Shown here one piece after another: positions 32,766 to 41,398 of a DNA stretch of 64,000 nucleotides. The DNA comes from GCA-002793235 sp965267355 (GTDB lineage Bacteria > Bacteroidota > Bacteroidia > Flavobacteriales_E > Vicingaceae). Below the pieces are notes generated by a model that saw only the letters and a program-made list of their open reading frames with translations, ran no database searches and was not told the origin of the DNA. The stretch covers positions 620,001-684,000 of the forward strand of contig OZ253956.1 in assembly GCA_965267355.1 (NCBI GenBank), read 5' to 3'. Made by a program: the position numbers and the translations under genes. Positions within the stretch are counted from its first letter, which is position 1. The number at the start of each line of letters is the position of its first letter.

Positions 32766-34304
32766 TCACCCCGCCCAACCTTCTCTATCCAAACTACGGT
32801 ATTGTATGGCTTCTGCCAAATGGTTGGTTTGTATGTTTTCCGAGCTTTCTAAATCCGCTATGGTACGAGCTACTTTTAAAATCCTGTCGTAAGCTCTGGC
32901 AGATAAACCTAATTTATCCATTGCTTTTTTAAGTAGTTCTTTTCCTGCAGCATCAATCTCACAAATTTCTTTCAAGGTTTTAGAGGATATTTGAGCATTG
33001 GCATGCACCCCTTCTTTATCCTTAAAACGTTCTTCTTGTACTTTACGGGCTTTAATTACACGCTCTCGTATTTGCTCACTGCTTTCTCCAACTGGTTTTT
33101 CGCTCAACTCGTTAAACGAAACAGGGGTCACTTCCACATGTAAATCAATACGGTCTAACAATGGTCCAGAAATCTTACTCAGGTATTTTTGAACTACTCC
33201 AGGCGAACAAACACAATCTTTTTCTGGGTGATTATAAAATCCACAAGGGCAAGGATTCATAGAGGCAACCAACATAAAGCTTGCTGGGTAATCTACCGTA
33301 AACTTTGCACGGGAAATGGATACTTTCCTATCTTCTAAAGGTTGTCTTAACACTTCTAAAACAGTACGTTTAAACTCTGGCAATTCATCCAAAAACAAAA
33401 CTCCATTATGTGCCAACGATATTTCACCAGGTTGCGGAAATCCACCCCCACCAACCAATGCCACATCACTAATCGTGTGATGTGGTGAACGAAATGGCCT
33501 CACATTAATTAAAGAAGTTTCTTTAGACAACTTACCTCCTACCGAATGGATTTTAGTGGTTTCCAATGCCTCACTTAATGATAAGGGAGGTAAAATGGTT
33601 GGCAATCGTTTAGCCAACATGGTTTTACCCGCACCAGGAGGTCCAATTAGAATTACATTATGCCCACCCGCAGCTGCAATCTCTAATGCCCGTTTGATAT
33701 TTTCTTGCCCTTTTACATCTTCAAAATCAAAGTCTACTTTGTTTAGATTTTCATAAAAGGTTTTTCGGGTATCTAATTCTGTCTTTTGTAGGGTTGAGTT
33801 ACCATCAAAAAAGTCAATTACTTCTTTAATATTCTCCACCCCATAAACATCCAAGTCATTAACAATAGCAGCTTCAAGTGCATTCTCTTTTGGTAGTATA
33901 AAACCTTTAAAACCTTCTTCTCTAGCTTTAATAGCAATTGGTAAAGCTCCTTTTATTGGCTGCAAACTTCCATCTAACGAAAGTTCTCCCATAATGATAT
34001 AATTGCTTACTTCTTCATCACTCATCTGTCCGCTTGCAGCTAAAATACCTGTTGCAATGGTTAAATCATAAGCTGAACCTTCTTTACGAATATCGGCAGG
34101 AGCCATGTTTACTACCACCTTTTTACCAGGCATTTTATAACCTACATTTTTTAAAGCGGCTTCTATACGTTGTTGACTTTCTTTTACAGCATTATCTGGT
34201 AAGCCTACCATAAAAAACTTCATACCCCTGTCTACATTTACCTCAACGGTAATTGTAATGGCATCAACACCAACAACTGCACTTCCGTATGTTTTAACCA
34301 ACAT
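32766..34304 (-). CDS. YifB/ComM-family Mg-chelatase-like AAA+ ATPase
   Basis: A 512-residue AAA+ ATPase. The N-terminal Lon-S5-like domain (about 1-170) opens with L-V-K-T-Y-G-S-A-V-V-G-V-D-A. Walker A G-P-P-G-A-G-K-T lies near residue 220, Walker B L-F-L-D-E-L-P-E near 300, and a cysteine cluster N-P-C-P-C-G-F-Y-N-H...C-V-C near 350-370. The C-terminal Mg-chelatase domain contains S-A-R-A-Y-D-R-I-L-K-V-A-R-T-I-A-D-L. In Haemophilus and Vibrio, ComM is a branch-migration helicase that aids integration of DNA during natural transformation; the role here is inferred from that. It follows gmhA by 6 bases. Confidence 0.95.
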   Translation of the reverse strand: MLVKTYGSAVVGVDAITITVEVNVDRGMKFFMVGLPDNAVKESQQRIEAALKNVGYKMPGKKVVVNMAPADIRKEGSAYDLTIATGILAASGQMSDEEVSNYIIMGELSLDGSLQPIKGALPIAIKAREEGFKGFILPKENALEAAIVNDLDVYGVENIKEVIDFFDGNSTLQKTELDTRKTFYENLNKVDFDFEDVKGQENIKRALEIAAAGGHNVILIGPPGAGKTMLAKRLPTILPPLSLSEALETTKIHSVGGKLSKETSLINVRPFRSPHHTISDVALVGGGGFPQPGEISLAHNGVLFLDELPEFKRTVLEVLRQPLEDRKVSISRAKFTVDYPASFMLVASMNPCPCGFYNHPEKDCVCSPGVVQKYLSKISGPLLDRIDLHVEVTPVSFNELSEKPVGESSEQIRERVIKARKVQEERFKDKEGVHANAQISSKTLKEICEIDAAGKELLKKAMDKLGLSARAYDRILKVARTIADLESSENIQTNHLAEAIQYRSLDREGWAG

Positions 34305-34310
34305 AAGTAA

Positions 34311-34883
34311 TTACAGGTTTTGCTCTACAAAATGAATTAATGAATGGATGACTTTAATGTGAATTTCTTGTGCTCTGTCAGCATATTCAGAATGTGGTGC
34401 TCTAATTTCTACATCACACAATTCGGCTAATTGCCCTCCTGATTTACCAGTTAAGCCTATTACTTTCATTCCCTTATCTTTTGCAACTTTAGCTGCTTTT
34501 ATAACATTGGTAGAGTTTCCACTTGTGCTAATTGCGAGTAAAACATCTTCTTGTTTTCCCATAGCTTCCATATATCGGGAAAATACTTCATCATAGCCAT
34601 AATCATTACTAACACAACTTATATGAGAAACATCTGAGATGGAAACTGCTGGTAAAGATTTTCTATTATCTCTAAATCTACCTGTCATCTCCTCTGCAAA
34701 GTGCATAGCGTCACACATAGAACCACCATTACCACAAGAAATAACTTTACCCCCATTGTCGATGCTATTAACAAGTATATTTCCCGCAGACTCAATATTC
34801 TTTAGATTTGTTTCATCAGCAACAAAATGGTCTAATATTTGTTTTGCCTCGGTAAAATTATTTTTGATTTGCTCTAAACTCAT
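34311..34883 (-). CDS. gmhA: Phosphoheptose (sedoheptulose 7-phosphate) isomerase
   Basis: A 190-residue SIS-domain enzyme that converts sedoheptulose 7-phosphate to D-glycero-manno-heptose 7-phosphate, the first step to LPS core heptose. Family motifs are clear: S-C-G-N-G-G-S-M-C-D-A-M-H-F-A-E-E, S-T-S-G-N-S-T-N, and the C-terminal Q-E-I-H-I-K-V-I-H-S-L-I-H with active-site His. The length matches the E. coli enzyme. It is the first gene of a two-gene unit with yifB. Other heptose genes are not in the window. Confidence 0.93.
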   Translation of the reverse strand: MSLEQIKNNFTEAKQILDHFVADETNLKNIESAGNILVNSIDNGGKVISCGNGGSMCDAMHFAEEMTGRFRDNRKSLPAVSISDVSHISCVSNDYGYDEVFSRYMEAMGKQEDVLLAISTSGNSTNVIKAAKVAKDKGMKVIGLTGKSGGQLAELCDVEIRAPHSEYADRAQEIHIKVIHSLIHFVEQNL

Positions 34884-34989
34884 TGTATTAGTTTTGTTTA
34901 CAAGAAATAAAACTTAAAATTATAGCTATCAAATTTAGATAATAAATAAAGTATTTTTACTTTTATGTCCAATTATTAGATTTTAAGAT

Positions 34990-35439
34990 ATGAAAAGATT
35001 TCTATCAATTTTAGCACTCATTACGATTTCAACTACTGTATTTGCTCAAAAACCTGAGGTAGAAGCTACTTGTTACACCAAATATGCTAAAGTGTTTGAA
35101 AAGCGAGGTGCTTTTGAAGTAGAAGATGGCACTTATGATGATGTAATCATAACTATCAGAAAAGGTTCTATGGCAGATTGTTTTTATGGTAAAGCAACTG
35201 TAAAGAACGAGAAAATTGTTACTTCTAGTTTAGCATTAAAATTTGAAGATGATACTTTTGAACCATTAGAGTTTAAGTTTAAACACGAAGATGAGAATAG
35301 AGTTATTGAAATTGTAAACGGCATAAGCAACACTATGTTTACTATTGAAGAAGAACTGATAAATGTTCTTTTTGTGAAAAAAATTAAGCCTAAGAAAAAA
35401 AAGTACGCCAAAGTTGCTGACCCAGACTTTGACTTATAA
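34990..35439 (+). CDS. Small secreted protein, function unknown
   Basis: A 149-residue protein with a signal peptide ending near T-V-F-A-Q. The mature part is beta-rich and alternates charged residues, e.g. V-E-D-G-T-Y-D-D-V and L-K-F-E-D-D-T-F-E; the C-terminus is a Lys cluster (K-P-K-K-K-K) before D-P-D-F-D-L. Two cysteines lie near residues 27 and 63 and could pair. I do not recognise the family. It is a single gene ended by a strong terminator that overlaps the convergent methyltransferase gene. Confidence 0.75.
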   Translation: MKRFLSILALITISTTVFAQKPEVEATCYTKYAKVFEKRGAFEVEDGTYDDVIITIRKGSMADCFYGKATVKNEKIVTSSLALKFEDDTFEPLEFKFKHEDENRVIEIVNGISNTMFTIEEELINVLFVKKIKPKKKKYAKVADPDFDL

Positions 35440-35446
35440 AATATCT

Positions 35447-35472
35447 AAAGGAGTGTTTTTCACTCCTTTTTT
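35447..35472. terminator. Terminator between the secreted protein and methyltransferase genes
   Basis: Arms AAAGGAGTG (35447-35455) and CACTCCTTT (35461-35469) with a T5 loop, then T's on the plus strand. It overlaps the last codons of the convergent gene. Confidence 0.8.
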
Positions 35473-36119
35473 ATTGCGTAAAAAACCCTATTAATATTTT
35501 CTAATCTTAATGTTTGTGTAGTAGAGAAAACTGTTGAAAGTTCTTTTTCAATTTGCTTTACCTTTTGCTTGGTTTCATAGTTGTAGGCAACATAATTGAT
35601 AAGCAATTCTCCTTTTTCGGTCATTAATTTTTTTATTTGCTTAAAGAATTGTTGTGTTAAAACTTGATTAGGGACATCAATCCCGTCAAAAATATCTACA
35701 CAAATCAAATCGTATTGTTTAGTGGCATTTTCAACAAAGTTGAATGCATCATCAACAATAACATTTAACTTATCGTATTGATTTAGCTGGAAATATTTGT
35801 AAGCCAATTCAATTACTTTTTCATCAATTTCTACAGCATCTATCGCTGGACGTAAACCTTGTTCTTTATAAATAATGGCTGGTATGCTTCCAGCTCCACA
35901 GCCTAAAATTAAGATGTTTTGTTTCTCTACTAGCCTTACTTTATCAAATGCTTGCTGGAAAACACGATGCAGAGTGGCAAAGGAATAATTAGCATTATTA
36001 GCATTTAAAACATACTTGCCATTTTGAATAGCGACAATTAGCTTTTTATTGTATTTGCTACTTACTTGCTCAACTACAATTCTAGAAAAATAACTCCAGT
36101 ATTTTTGAAAATTGTTCAA
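35460..36119 (-). CDS. Spermidine-synthase-like SAM-dependent methyltransferase
   Basis: A 219-residue Rossmann-fold protein of the spermidine synthase/fused-domain family. The SAM/dcSAM site reads I-L-I-L-G-C-G-A-G-S-I-P near residue 80, followed by A-V-E-I-D-E near 107 and V-D-D-A-F-N-F near 130 with C-V-D-I-F-D-G near 150. It lacks the N-terminal beta domain of true spermidine synthases, so the product is uncertain. The TTG start overlaps the TGA of the tiny upstream gene in a TTGA, which means coupled translation; an in-frame stop lies just upstream and no ATG is available. Confidence 0.75.
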   Translation of the reverse strand: MNNFQKYWSYFSRIVVEQVSSKYNKKLIVAIQNGKYVLNANNANYSFATLHRVFQQAFDKVRLVEKQNILILGCGAGSIPAIIYKEQGLRPAIDAVEIDEKVIELAYKYFQLNQYDKLNVIVDDAFNFVENATKQYDLICVDIFDGIDVPNQVLTQQFFKQIKKLMTEKGELLINYVAYNYETKQKVKQIEKELSTVFSTTQTLRLENINRVFYAIKKE

Positions 36120-36298
36120 ACTCCGTATTTCCTTTTTCTACTTTTAATGGAATACCCTATCAAAATTAAAACAGCAAAAGGAATCCACGCTGCAAAAATA
36201 AATGGAGAGAAGTAATCTCCAAGATAAAAAACTAATGCTATAACTGATATAAATGCCATTCCAGCTAAACCTATTTTTTGAGTTAAATGAAGTTTCAT
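36116..36298 (-). CDS. 60-residue membrane protein, function unknown
   Basis: A small protein with two hydrophobic helices (about residues 9-26 and 31-48) and a basic C-terminus (K-S-R-K-R-K-Y). No family is recognised. It begins just after the groEL terminator and its stop overlaps the start of the methyltransferase gene by 4 bases. That coupling is the main reason to believe it is real. Confidence 0.6.
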   Translation of the reverse strand: MKLHLTQKIGLAGMAFISVIALVFYLGDYFSPFIFAAWIPFAVLILIGYSIKSRKRKYGV

Positions 36299-36312
36299 AA
36301 CGTAAATGTATT

Positions 36313-36340
36313 AAAAAAGCCCAAGCAATGCCTGGGCTTT
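36313..36340 (-). terminator. Terminator of groES-groEL
   Basis: An 11-base-pair stem with one G-T pair (36316-36326 with 36330-36340), three-base loop, followed on the minus strand by T6. It lies about 20 bases after the groEL stop. Confidence 0.88.
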
Positions 36341-36361
36341 TACCTATCAATATATTAACTA

Positions 36362-38005
36362 TTACATCATCCCTGGCATTCCGCCTCCCATTCCTCCCAT
36401 AGGAGGCATAGCAGAAGCACCTTCTTCTTCAGGCTCATCAGTAATTACACATTCTGTAGTTAACAGTAATGCTGCAATAGAAGCTGCATTTTCTAATGCT
36501 ACACGTGTAACTTTGGTTGGATCAATGATACCTGCTTTGTACATGTTGGTATACTCTTCAGTTCTAGCATTGTAACCAAAATCATCTTTTCCTTCTCTCA
36601 CTTTTTGAACTACAACAGCACCTTCACCACCAGCATTAGTAATAATTTGTCTTAGAGGCTCTTCAATTGCTCTTCTAACAATAGAGATTCCTGTATCTTC
36701 ATCTGCGTTATCACCTTTTAACTTATCTAAGGCTTTTTCTGCTCTAACTAAAGCAACTCCACCACCAGGAACAATTCCTTCTTCAACAGCAGCTCTAGTT
36801 GCAGATAATGCATCGTCAACTCTATCTTTCTTTTCTTTCATTTCTACCTCTGTAGCTGCACCAACATATAATACTGCTACACCACCAGCTAACTTAGCCA
36901 AACGCTCTTGTAACTTTTCTCTATCATAATCAGAAGTAGTAGATTCAATTTGAGCTTTAATTTGACCAACTCTAGCTTCAATATCAGCTTTTTTACCAGC
37001 ACCATTTACAATTGTTGTATTATCTTTATCAATAACCACTTTCTCTGCAGTACCTAACATATCAATGGTAGCATTTTCTAGTTTAAAACCTTGTTCTTCA
37101 GATATTACAGTTCCAGCAGTTAAAATTGAAATATCTTCTAACATTGCTTTTCTTCTATCACCAAAACCTGGAGCCTTAACAGTAGCTATTTTTAAACCAC
37201 CTCTTAATTTATTTACAACTAAAGTAGCTAAAGCTTCACCTTCAACATCTTCAGCAATAATTAATAAAGGCTTACCAGACTGAGCAACAGGCTCTAAAAC
37301 TGGTAATAAATCCTTCATGTTTGAGATTTTCTTATCGAAAATCAAAATATAAGGGTTCTCCATTTCTACCAACATCTTTTCAGTATCAGTAACAAAATAT
37401 GGTGACAAATAACCTCTGTCAAATTGCATTCCTTCAACAACATCAACAGTAGTTTCTGTTCCTTTTGCTTCTTCAACAGTAATAACACCTTCAGTTTTTA
37501 CTTTAGCCATTGCTTCAGCAATTAAAGACCCTATTGTATCATCATTATTAGCAGAAACAGTAGCTACTTGTTTTATCTTTTCGTTGTCAGACCCAACACT
37601 CTTAGACATTTTTGCTAATTCACCTTTTACAGCTTCTACTGCCTTGTCTATTCCTCTCTTTAAATCCATCGGATTAGCACCGGCAGCAACATTCTTTAAT
37701 CCTGTTACTACTATAGATTGAGCCAAAATGGTAGCTGTTGTTGTACCATCACCAGCATCATCAGCAGTTTTACTAGCTACTTCTTTTACCATTTGTGCCC
37801 CCATATTCTCAACAGGGTCACTTAACTCAATTTCTTTTGCTACAGAAACACCATCTTTAGTTACATGAGGTGCTCCAAACTTTTTATCAATAATTACATT
37901 TCTACCTTTAGGTCCTAATGTAACTTTTACAGCATTTGCAAGCTTATCTACTCCTAATTTTAAGTTATCTCTTGCTTCTACATCAAATTTTATATCCTTT
38001 GCCAT
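36362..38005 (-). CDS. groEL: Chaperonin GroEL
   Basis: A 547-residue cytosolic chaperonin that forms the folding chamber with GroES. The sequence is full length, with the A-K-D-I-K-F opening, the nucleotide site L-G-P-K-G-R-N-V near 31 and D-G-T-T-T-A-T near 87, and the Gly/Met-rich tail G-G-M-G-G-G-M-P-G-M-M. It follows groES by 18 bases and is ended by a strong terminator. No CIRCE element is seen upstream of the pair. Confidence 0.98.
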   Translation of the reverse strand: MAKDIKFDVEARDNLKLGVDKLANAVKVTLGPKGRNVIIDKKFGAPHVTKDGVSVAKEIELSDPVENMGAQMVKEVASKTADDAGDGTTTATILAQSIVVTGLKNVAAGANPMDLKRGIDKAVEAVKGELAKMSKSVGSDNEKIKQVATVSANNDDTIGSLIAEAMAKVKTEGVITVEEAKGTETTVDVVEGMQFDRGYLSPYFVTDTEKMLVEMENPYILIFDKKISNMKDLLPVLEPVAQSGKPLLIIAEDVEGEALATLVVNKLRGGLKIATVKAPGFGDRRKAMLEDISILTAGTVISEEQGFKLENATIDMLGTAEKVVIDKDNTTIVNGAGKKADIEARVGQIKAQIESTTSDYDREKLQERLAKLAGGVAVLYVGAATEVEMKEKKDRVDDALSATRAAVEEGIVPGGGVALVRAEKALDKLKGDNADEDTGISIVRRAIEEPLRQIITNAGGEGAVVVQKVREGKDDFGYNARTEEYTNMYKAGIIDPTKVTRVALENAASIAALLLTTECVITDEPEEEGASAMPPMGGMGGGMPGMM

Positions 38006-38023
38006 CTCTTTTAAATTTTTGAA

Positions 38024-38299
38024 TTAAACAATTGCGAAAATATCTGCTTCTCGCATTATTAAATAATCTTTACCTTCAACAGAAACTTCTGTTCCTGCAT
38101 ATTTACCGTATAAAACCATGTCGCCTTCTTTAACAGTCATTGGCTCATCTGGTTTACCGTTTCCAACTGCAACAACTTTTCCTCGTTGTGGTTTTTCTTT
38201 AGCTGTATCAGGAATAATAATTCCTCCAGCTGTTTTTTCTTCTGCTGGTGCAGACTCTACAATTACTCTATCTGCAAGCGGTTTAATGTTAATAGACAT
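38024..38299 (-). CDS. groES: Co-chaperonin GroES
   Basis: A 91-residue lid of the GroEL chamber. The start is set at 38299 so the protein begins M-S-I-N-I-K-P-L-A-D-R-V, the normal GroES N-terminus; the frame stays open upstream to 38395 but that would add 32 residues unlike any GroES. The mobile loop E-E-K-T-A-G-G-I-I-I-P and roof region are present. It is the first gene of the groESL operon, after the secG terminator. Confidence 0.96.
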   Translation of the reverse strand: MSINIKPLADRVIVESAPAEEKTAGGIIIPDTAKEKPQRGKVVAVGNGKPDEPMTVKEGDMVLYGKYAGTEVSVEGKDYLIMREADIFAIV

Positions 38300-38412
38300 A
38301 GTTAAAACTTTTATTTTGGTTAATAAATTTAATTCTTCGATTTGGCTCTTATCAGATTCTGTACCATTTGAAAAAACTGACAATTTACAAGACAATTTTG
38401 CAGTTTTAGTGC

Positions 38413-38446
38413 AAAAAAAATGTCAGCTTAAAAATTTTAGCTGACA
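38413..38446 (-). terminator. Terminator of the miaB-to-secG operon
   Basis: Arms TGTCAGCT (38421-38428) and AGCTGACA (38439-38446) with an A/T inner stem, followed on the minus strand by eight T's (38420 down to 38413). It separates secG from groES. The 172 bases from 38300 to 38471 hold this and the groES leader. Confidence 0.88.
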
Positions 38447-38471
38447 CTTTTTCACTTTGTTATATCAAATC

Positions 38472-38846
38472 TTATTTTCCTTCCTCTTCTGGTTGATTAG
38501 CTCCTGCCTGACCATCAGTTGGTAATGGTACACCATTATTAATTGGCGCTGTTGGTAAAGCCGCATCATCCACTTGTTCTTGAATTTTTGATGCTGGGCC
38601 TTCTTCTTCAGCAACTTCTCCACTTCCTGTGCCTGTAAGAGCTGATGAAGCGATACTTAAAACAACAATAGCAATTCCCATAGTCCAGGTTGCTTTTTCT
38701 AAAAAATCTGTTGTTTTTCTTACACCCATTACTTGGTTATTCGTAGAAAAAGCAGAATCTAATCCACCTTTTGGGTTTTGTACCAAAACAATTAAAATAA
38801 GTAGTACACAAACTATAATTACTAGTACTGAAATTAAATATATCAT
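38472..38846 (-). CDS. secG: Preprotein translocase subunit SecG
   Basis: A 124-residue SecG with the typical two helices (about residues 2-20 and 53-72) and the family loop V-Q-N-P-K-G-G-L-D-S-A-F between them. A long acidic, Pro/Gly-rich tail of about 45 residues follows. It helps SecYEG during export. Its start overlaps the stop of the preceding TPR gene by 4 bases, and it is the last gene of the operon. Confidence 0.95.
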   Translation of the reverse strand: MIYLISVLVIIVCVLLILIVLVQNPKGGLDSAFSTNNQVMGVRKTTDFLEKATWTMGIAIVVLSIASSALTGTGSGEVAEEEGPASKIQEQVDDAALPTAPINNGVPLPTDGQAGANQPEEEGK

Positions 38847-39661
38847 GGTTTAATCTTTTGTTTCAAATTTTTTATTTGGGCTGCAAAATAACTCCTTTTT
38901 TTCGGATTATTCAAACTTAATTTTTCGTAAACCGTTATGGCTTCTTCAAAGTTTCCTTGATCTACATGTATTAAAGCCAATGTTTCACTTACAAAACCTT
39001 CATCTTCTACACTCTTTTTTGCCAAATTAGAAGGTGAGAAAAATTCCGTTTTCTTAGGCTCAATTCTTGGATCTTCTTGTATAAACTTATTAATTAAATC
39101 TGTGTTTCTTTCTTTTTTTAATTTTGAAGTATCTGTAGTTTCTTTGTCTCCATCATAATGTTTCAACCACTCAGAAAAAGAATGTGCTTCATTCGTATTA
39201 AATAAATCTATCTCTTCAACTTCTCCCTTTTCTTCTTCAATAAGCTGTTTAGCTTCTTGTTCTGTTTCTAATAAAATACTATTATTAATAGCCTGAGTTA
39301 AATATTCTTGCTCCAGAATTACCAATTCATCATCCTTTTCAGCAACTGGTTCAGACTTTAAACCTTCCTCAACAATAGTTTCTTGTTCAACAACATCTGA
39401 TTGAGATTGTTCTTCAATTACAAGTTTATCTAATGAGTAAATGTGGTCAAACAATTTTTCTCTATCGGCACAATAAGCAGCTGTTTTTTTTAATTGCTCT
39501 TCAAACAATATGCTGTTATTGGCATTTAGATTAACTGTATACATTAAACGGGAAGTTTGGCAATATGGAAATTCTTCAATAAGTTGCAATATATCTTTAT
39601 CGGAAGCCGAAGCTAATGCTTCTTCTCCATCAACATATTGTATGAATTTATTTACCTGCAT
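38843..39661 (-). CDS. TPR-containing protein, function unknown
   Basis: A 272-residue soluble protein. The N-terminal part contains Y-C-Q-T-S-R-L-M-Y and helices; the middle (about 85-200) is acidic low-complexity sequence; the C-terminal 50 residues form a TPR-like hairpin with F-V-S-E-T-L-A-L-I-H-V-D-Q-G-N-F-E-E-A. Its position between lptE and secG, with overlaps of one and four bases, makes an envelope-export role plausible but unproven. I recall the same order in other Bacteroidota. Confidence 0.8.
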   Translation of the reverse strand: MQVNKFIQYVDGEEALASASDKDILQLIEEFPYCQTSRLMYTVNLNANNSILFEEQLKKTAAYCADREKLFDHIYSLDKLVIEEQSQSDVVEQETIVEEGLKSEPVAEKDDELVILEQEYLTQAINNSILLETEQEAKQLIEEEKGEVEEIDLFNTNEAHSFSEWLKHYDGDKETTDTSKLKKERNTDLINKFIQEDPRIEPKKTEFFSPSNLAKKSVEDEGFVSETLALIHVDQGNFEEAITVYEKLSLNNPKKRSYFAAQIKNLKQKIKP

Positions 39662-40170
39662 TACCAGTTACTTACTGCCTTGTTAAAAATATCCTGAGTT
39701 AATTGGTCATTAATATCTTTAATCAATTCATCTTCAATACTAGCTATATTTTGCGAACTCTCATAATCTGCAAAACGAGTAAAGCTAGTTTCAAAATCTT
39801 GTTCACTATCCTTGGTATTGGTAAATTTTACTTTTACAGTAATGGACAACCTGTTTAATGCTGCTTGTTCGTTTCCTTGAATAGCAACTGATGAAATATT
39901 GTAACCTGTTATCGCTCCCTCAAATTGTAAATCTCCATCTCGAGCTGCCAAATCCAAATTAGTTTGAGAAATAAAAATATCCTTTAATGCTTCTGTAAAA
40001 GATTGAGTCAAATTAGCATTTGCCAAAGGAGCATAACTTTGAAATGTCTTTACTGAAACCGTTTTTACATCTTCAGGTATAGAAGCTCCAGTAAAAGAAT
40101 AGTTGACCTTACATGAAATCACTAATACAACGATTAGAACACTAACAATATTTATGCGTTTAGTTGTCAA
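39661..40170 (-). CDS. lptE: LptE-family LPS assembly lipoprotein
   Basis: A 169-residue lipoprotein that plugs the LptD barrel during LPS insertion into the outer membrane. The start is taken as TTG at 40170, giving M-T-T-K-R, a hydrophobic stretch and lipobox V-I-S-C with Cys20; the open frame to 40233 has no better start and would place the signal far inside. The body matches Bacteroidota LptE: Y-S-F-T-G-A-S-I-P near the start and F-I-S-Q-T-N-L-D-L. The start overlaps the end of the sigma-54 activator gene by 11 bases. The LptD partner is not in the window. Confidence 0.85.
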   Translation of the reverse strand: MTTKRINIVSVLIVVLVISCKVNYSFTGASIPEDVKTVSVKTFQSYAPLANANLTQSFTEALKDIFISQTNLDLAARDGDLQFEGAITGYNISSVAIQGNEQAALNRLSITVKVKFTNTKDSEQDFETSFTRFADYESSQNIASIEDELIKDINDQLTQDIFNKAVSNW

Positions 40171-41389
40171 TATCGTATTCTTTAATTTTACGGTACAGCG
40201 TTCTTTCAGAAATACCCAATTCTTTTGCAGCACTTTTTCGCTTACCGTTATATTTATTTAGGGCCTTTATTATTAATTCCTTTTCTTTATCAGCCAATGA
40301 AAGTGATTCTTCAATTACCTCTTCATGGTCAGTAACTGGTTCATCAGCTTTTGGAAGAATCTGTGCCTTATATACCTGAGGCTCTTCTACTTGTTCTGCT
40401 TTATCATATAAACGCTTTAAACTTTGAATAATTGCTGGGTTGTTTTCAATATCACTATTACCTGAATTTGCATTTTGTATTAAACTAAATACGAGATTTT
40501 TCAGTTCAGTTACATCTCCTTTCAAGTCAAATAAAACTTTATATAAAATGTCTCTTTCAGATAAATCTGAACTTTCACTTCCAACTACAGCTGGCAGGTT
40601 AGTAGTATCATTTTGAGGCAAATATGTTGCTAAAATTTCAGCTGTAATATCTCTGGTACTCTCGATTACTGAAACTTGTTCAGCAACATTTTTTAACTGA
40701 CGAATATTACCGACCCACCTATAATTCTCCAACATATAAACCGCTTCTGGTGTTAACTTAACAGGAGGCATTCTATATTTGCTCGCAAAATCTGATGCAA
40801 ACTTTCTAAACAATAAATGTATATCTCCTTTTCTATCCCGTAAAGCTGGCAAATGAATAGGAACTGTATTTAATCTATAAAATAAGTCTTCTCTAAATTT
40901 TCCTTTCTGTATGGCTTGAGGAATATTAACATTGGTAGCAGCAACAATCCTAACATTAGTTTTTAGCACTTTAGATGAACCCACCTTAATAAACTCACCC
41001 GTTTCTAAAACTCTTAATAACCTAACTTGGGTTGTTAAAGGAAGTTCAGCTACTTCATCTAAAAAAATGGTTCCTCCATCAGCTACTTCAAAATAACCTT
41101 TTCTAGAATCGTGAGCCCCAGTAAACGCCCCTTTTTCATGCCCAAATAACTCTGAATCAATAGTTCCTTCGGGTATAGCACCACAGTTTACCGCAATATA
41201 TTTATTATGCTTTCTGGCACTTAATTGATGAATAATTTGAGGCATTACTTCTTTCCCAACACCACTCTCTCCAGTTATCAAAACCGATAAGTCAGTAATA
41301 GCTACTTGAGCTGCAACCTCAATAGCTCTATCAAGAGCAGGAACAGACCCAATTATTCCAAACCGTTGTTTTATTTGTTGAATATCCAT
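40160..41389 (-). CDS. Sigma-54-dependent transcriptional activator without a sensor domain
   Basis: A 409-residue bacterial enhancer-binding protein. The AAA+ domain starts almost at once: Walker A G-E-S-G-V-G-K-E at 40-47, the sigma-54 contact loop G-A-F-T-G-A at 87-92, and Walker B G-T-I-F-L-D-E-V-A-E near 106-115. A linker of about 115 residues leads to a Fis-type helix-turn-helix at the C-terminus (K-S-A-A-K-E-L-G-I-S-E-R-T-L-Y-R-K-I). There is no receiver, GAF or PAS domain, so how it is switched is unclear. It lies between miaB (9-base gap) and lptE (overlap). Confidence 0.94.
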   Translation of the reverse strand: MDIQQIKQRFGIIGSVPALDRAIEVAAQVAITDLSVLITGESGVGKEVMPQIIHQLSARKHNKYIAVNCGAIPEGTIDSELFGHEKGAFTGAHDSRKGYFEVADGGTIFLDEVAELPLTTQVRLLRVLETGEFIKVGSSKVLKTNVRIVAATNVNIPQAIQKGKFREDLFYRLNTVPIHLPALRDRKGDIHLLFRKFASDFASKYRMPPVKLTPEAVYMLENYRWVGNIRQLKNVAEQVSVIESTRDITAEILATYLPQNDTTNLPAVVGSESSDLSERDILYKVLFDLKGDVTELKNLVFSLIQNANSGNSDIENNPAIIQSLKRLYDKAEQVEEPQVYKAQILPKADEPVTDHEEVIEESLSLADKEKELIIKALNKYNGKRKSAAKELGISERTLYRKIKEYDIDN

Positions 41390-41398
41390 AGCTATTAA

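Noticed and set aside
38300..38395. N-terminal extension of groES
   Set aside because: The extra 32 residues do not resemble GroES, and the region is the expected leader after the secG terminator.
40171..40233. N-terminal extension of lptE
   Set aside because: It would put more than 20 residues, including charged ones, before a normal lipoprotein signal. The TTG at 40170 gives a proper lipoprotein start.
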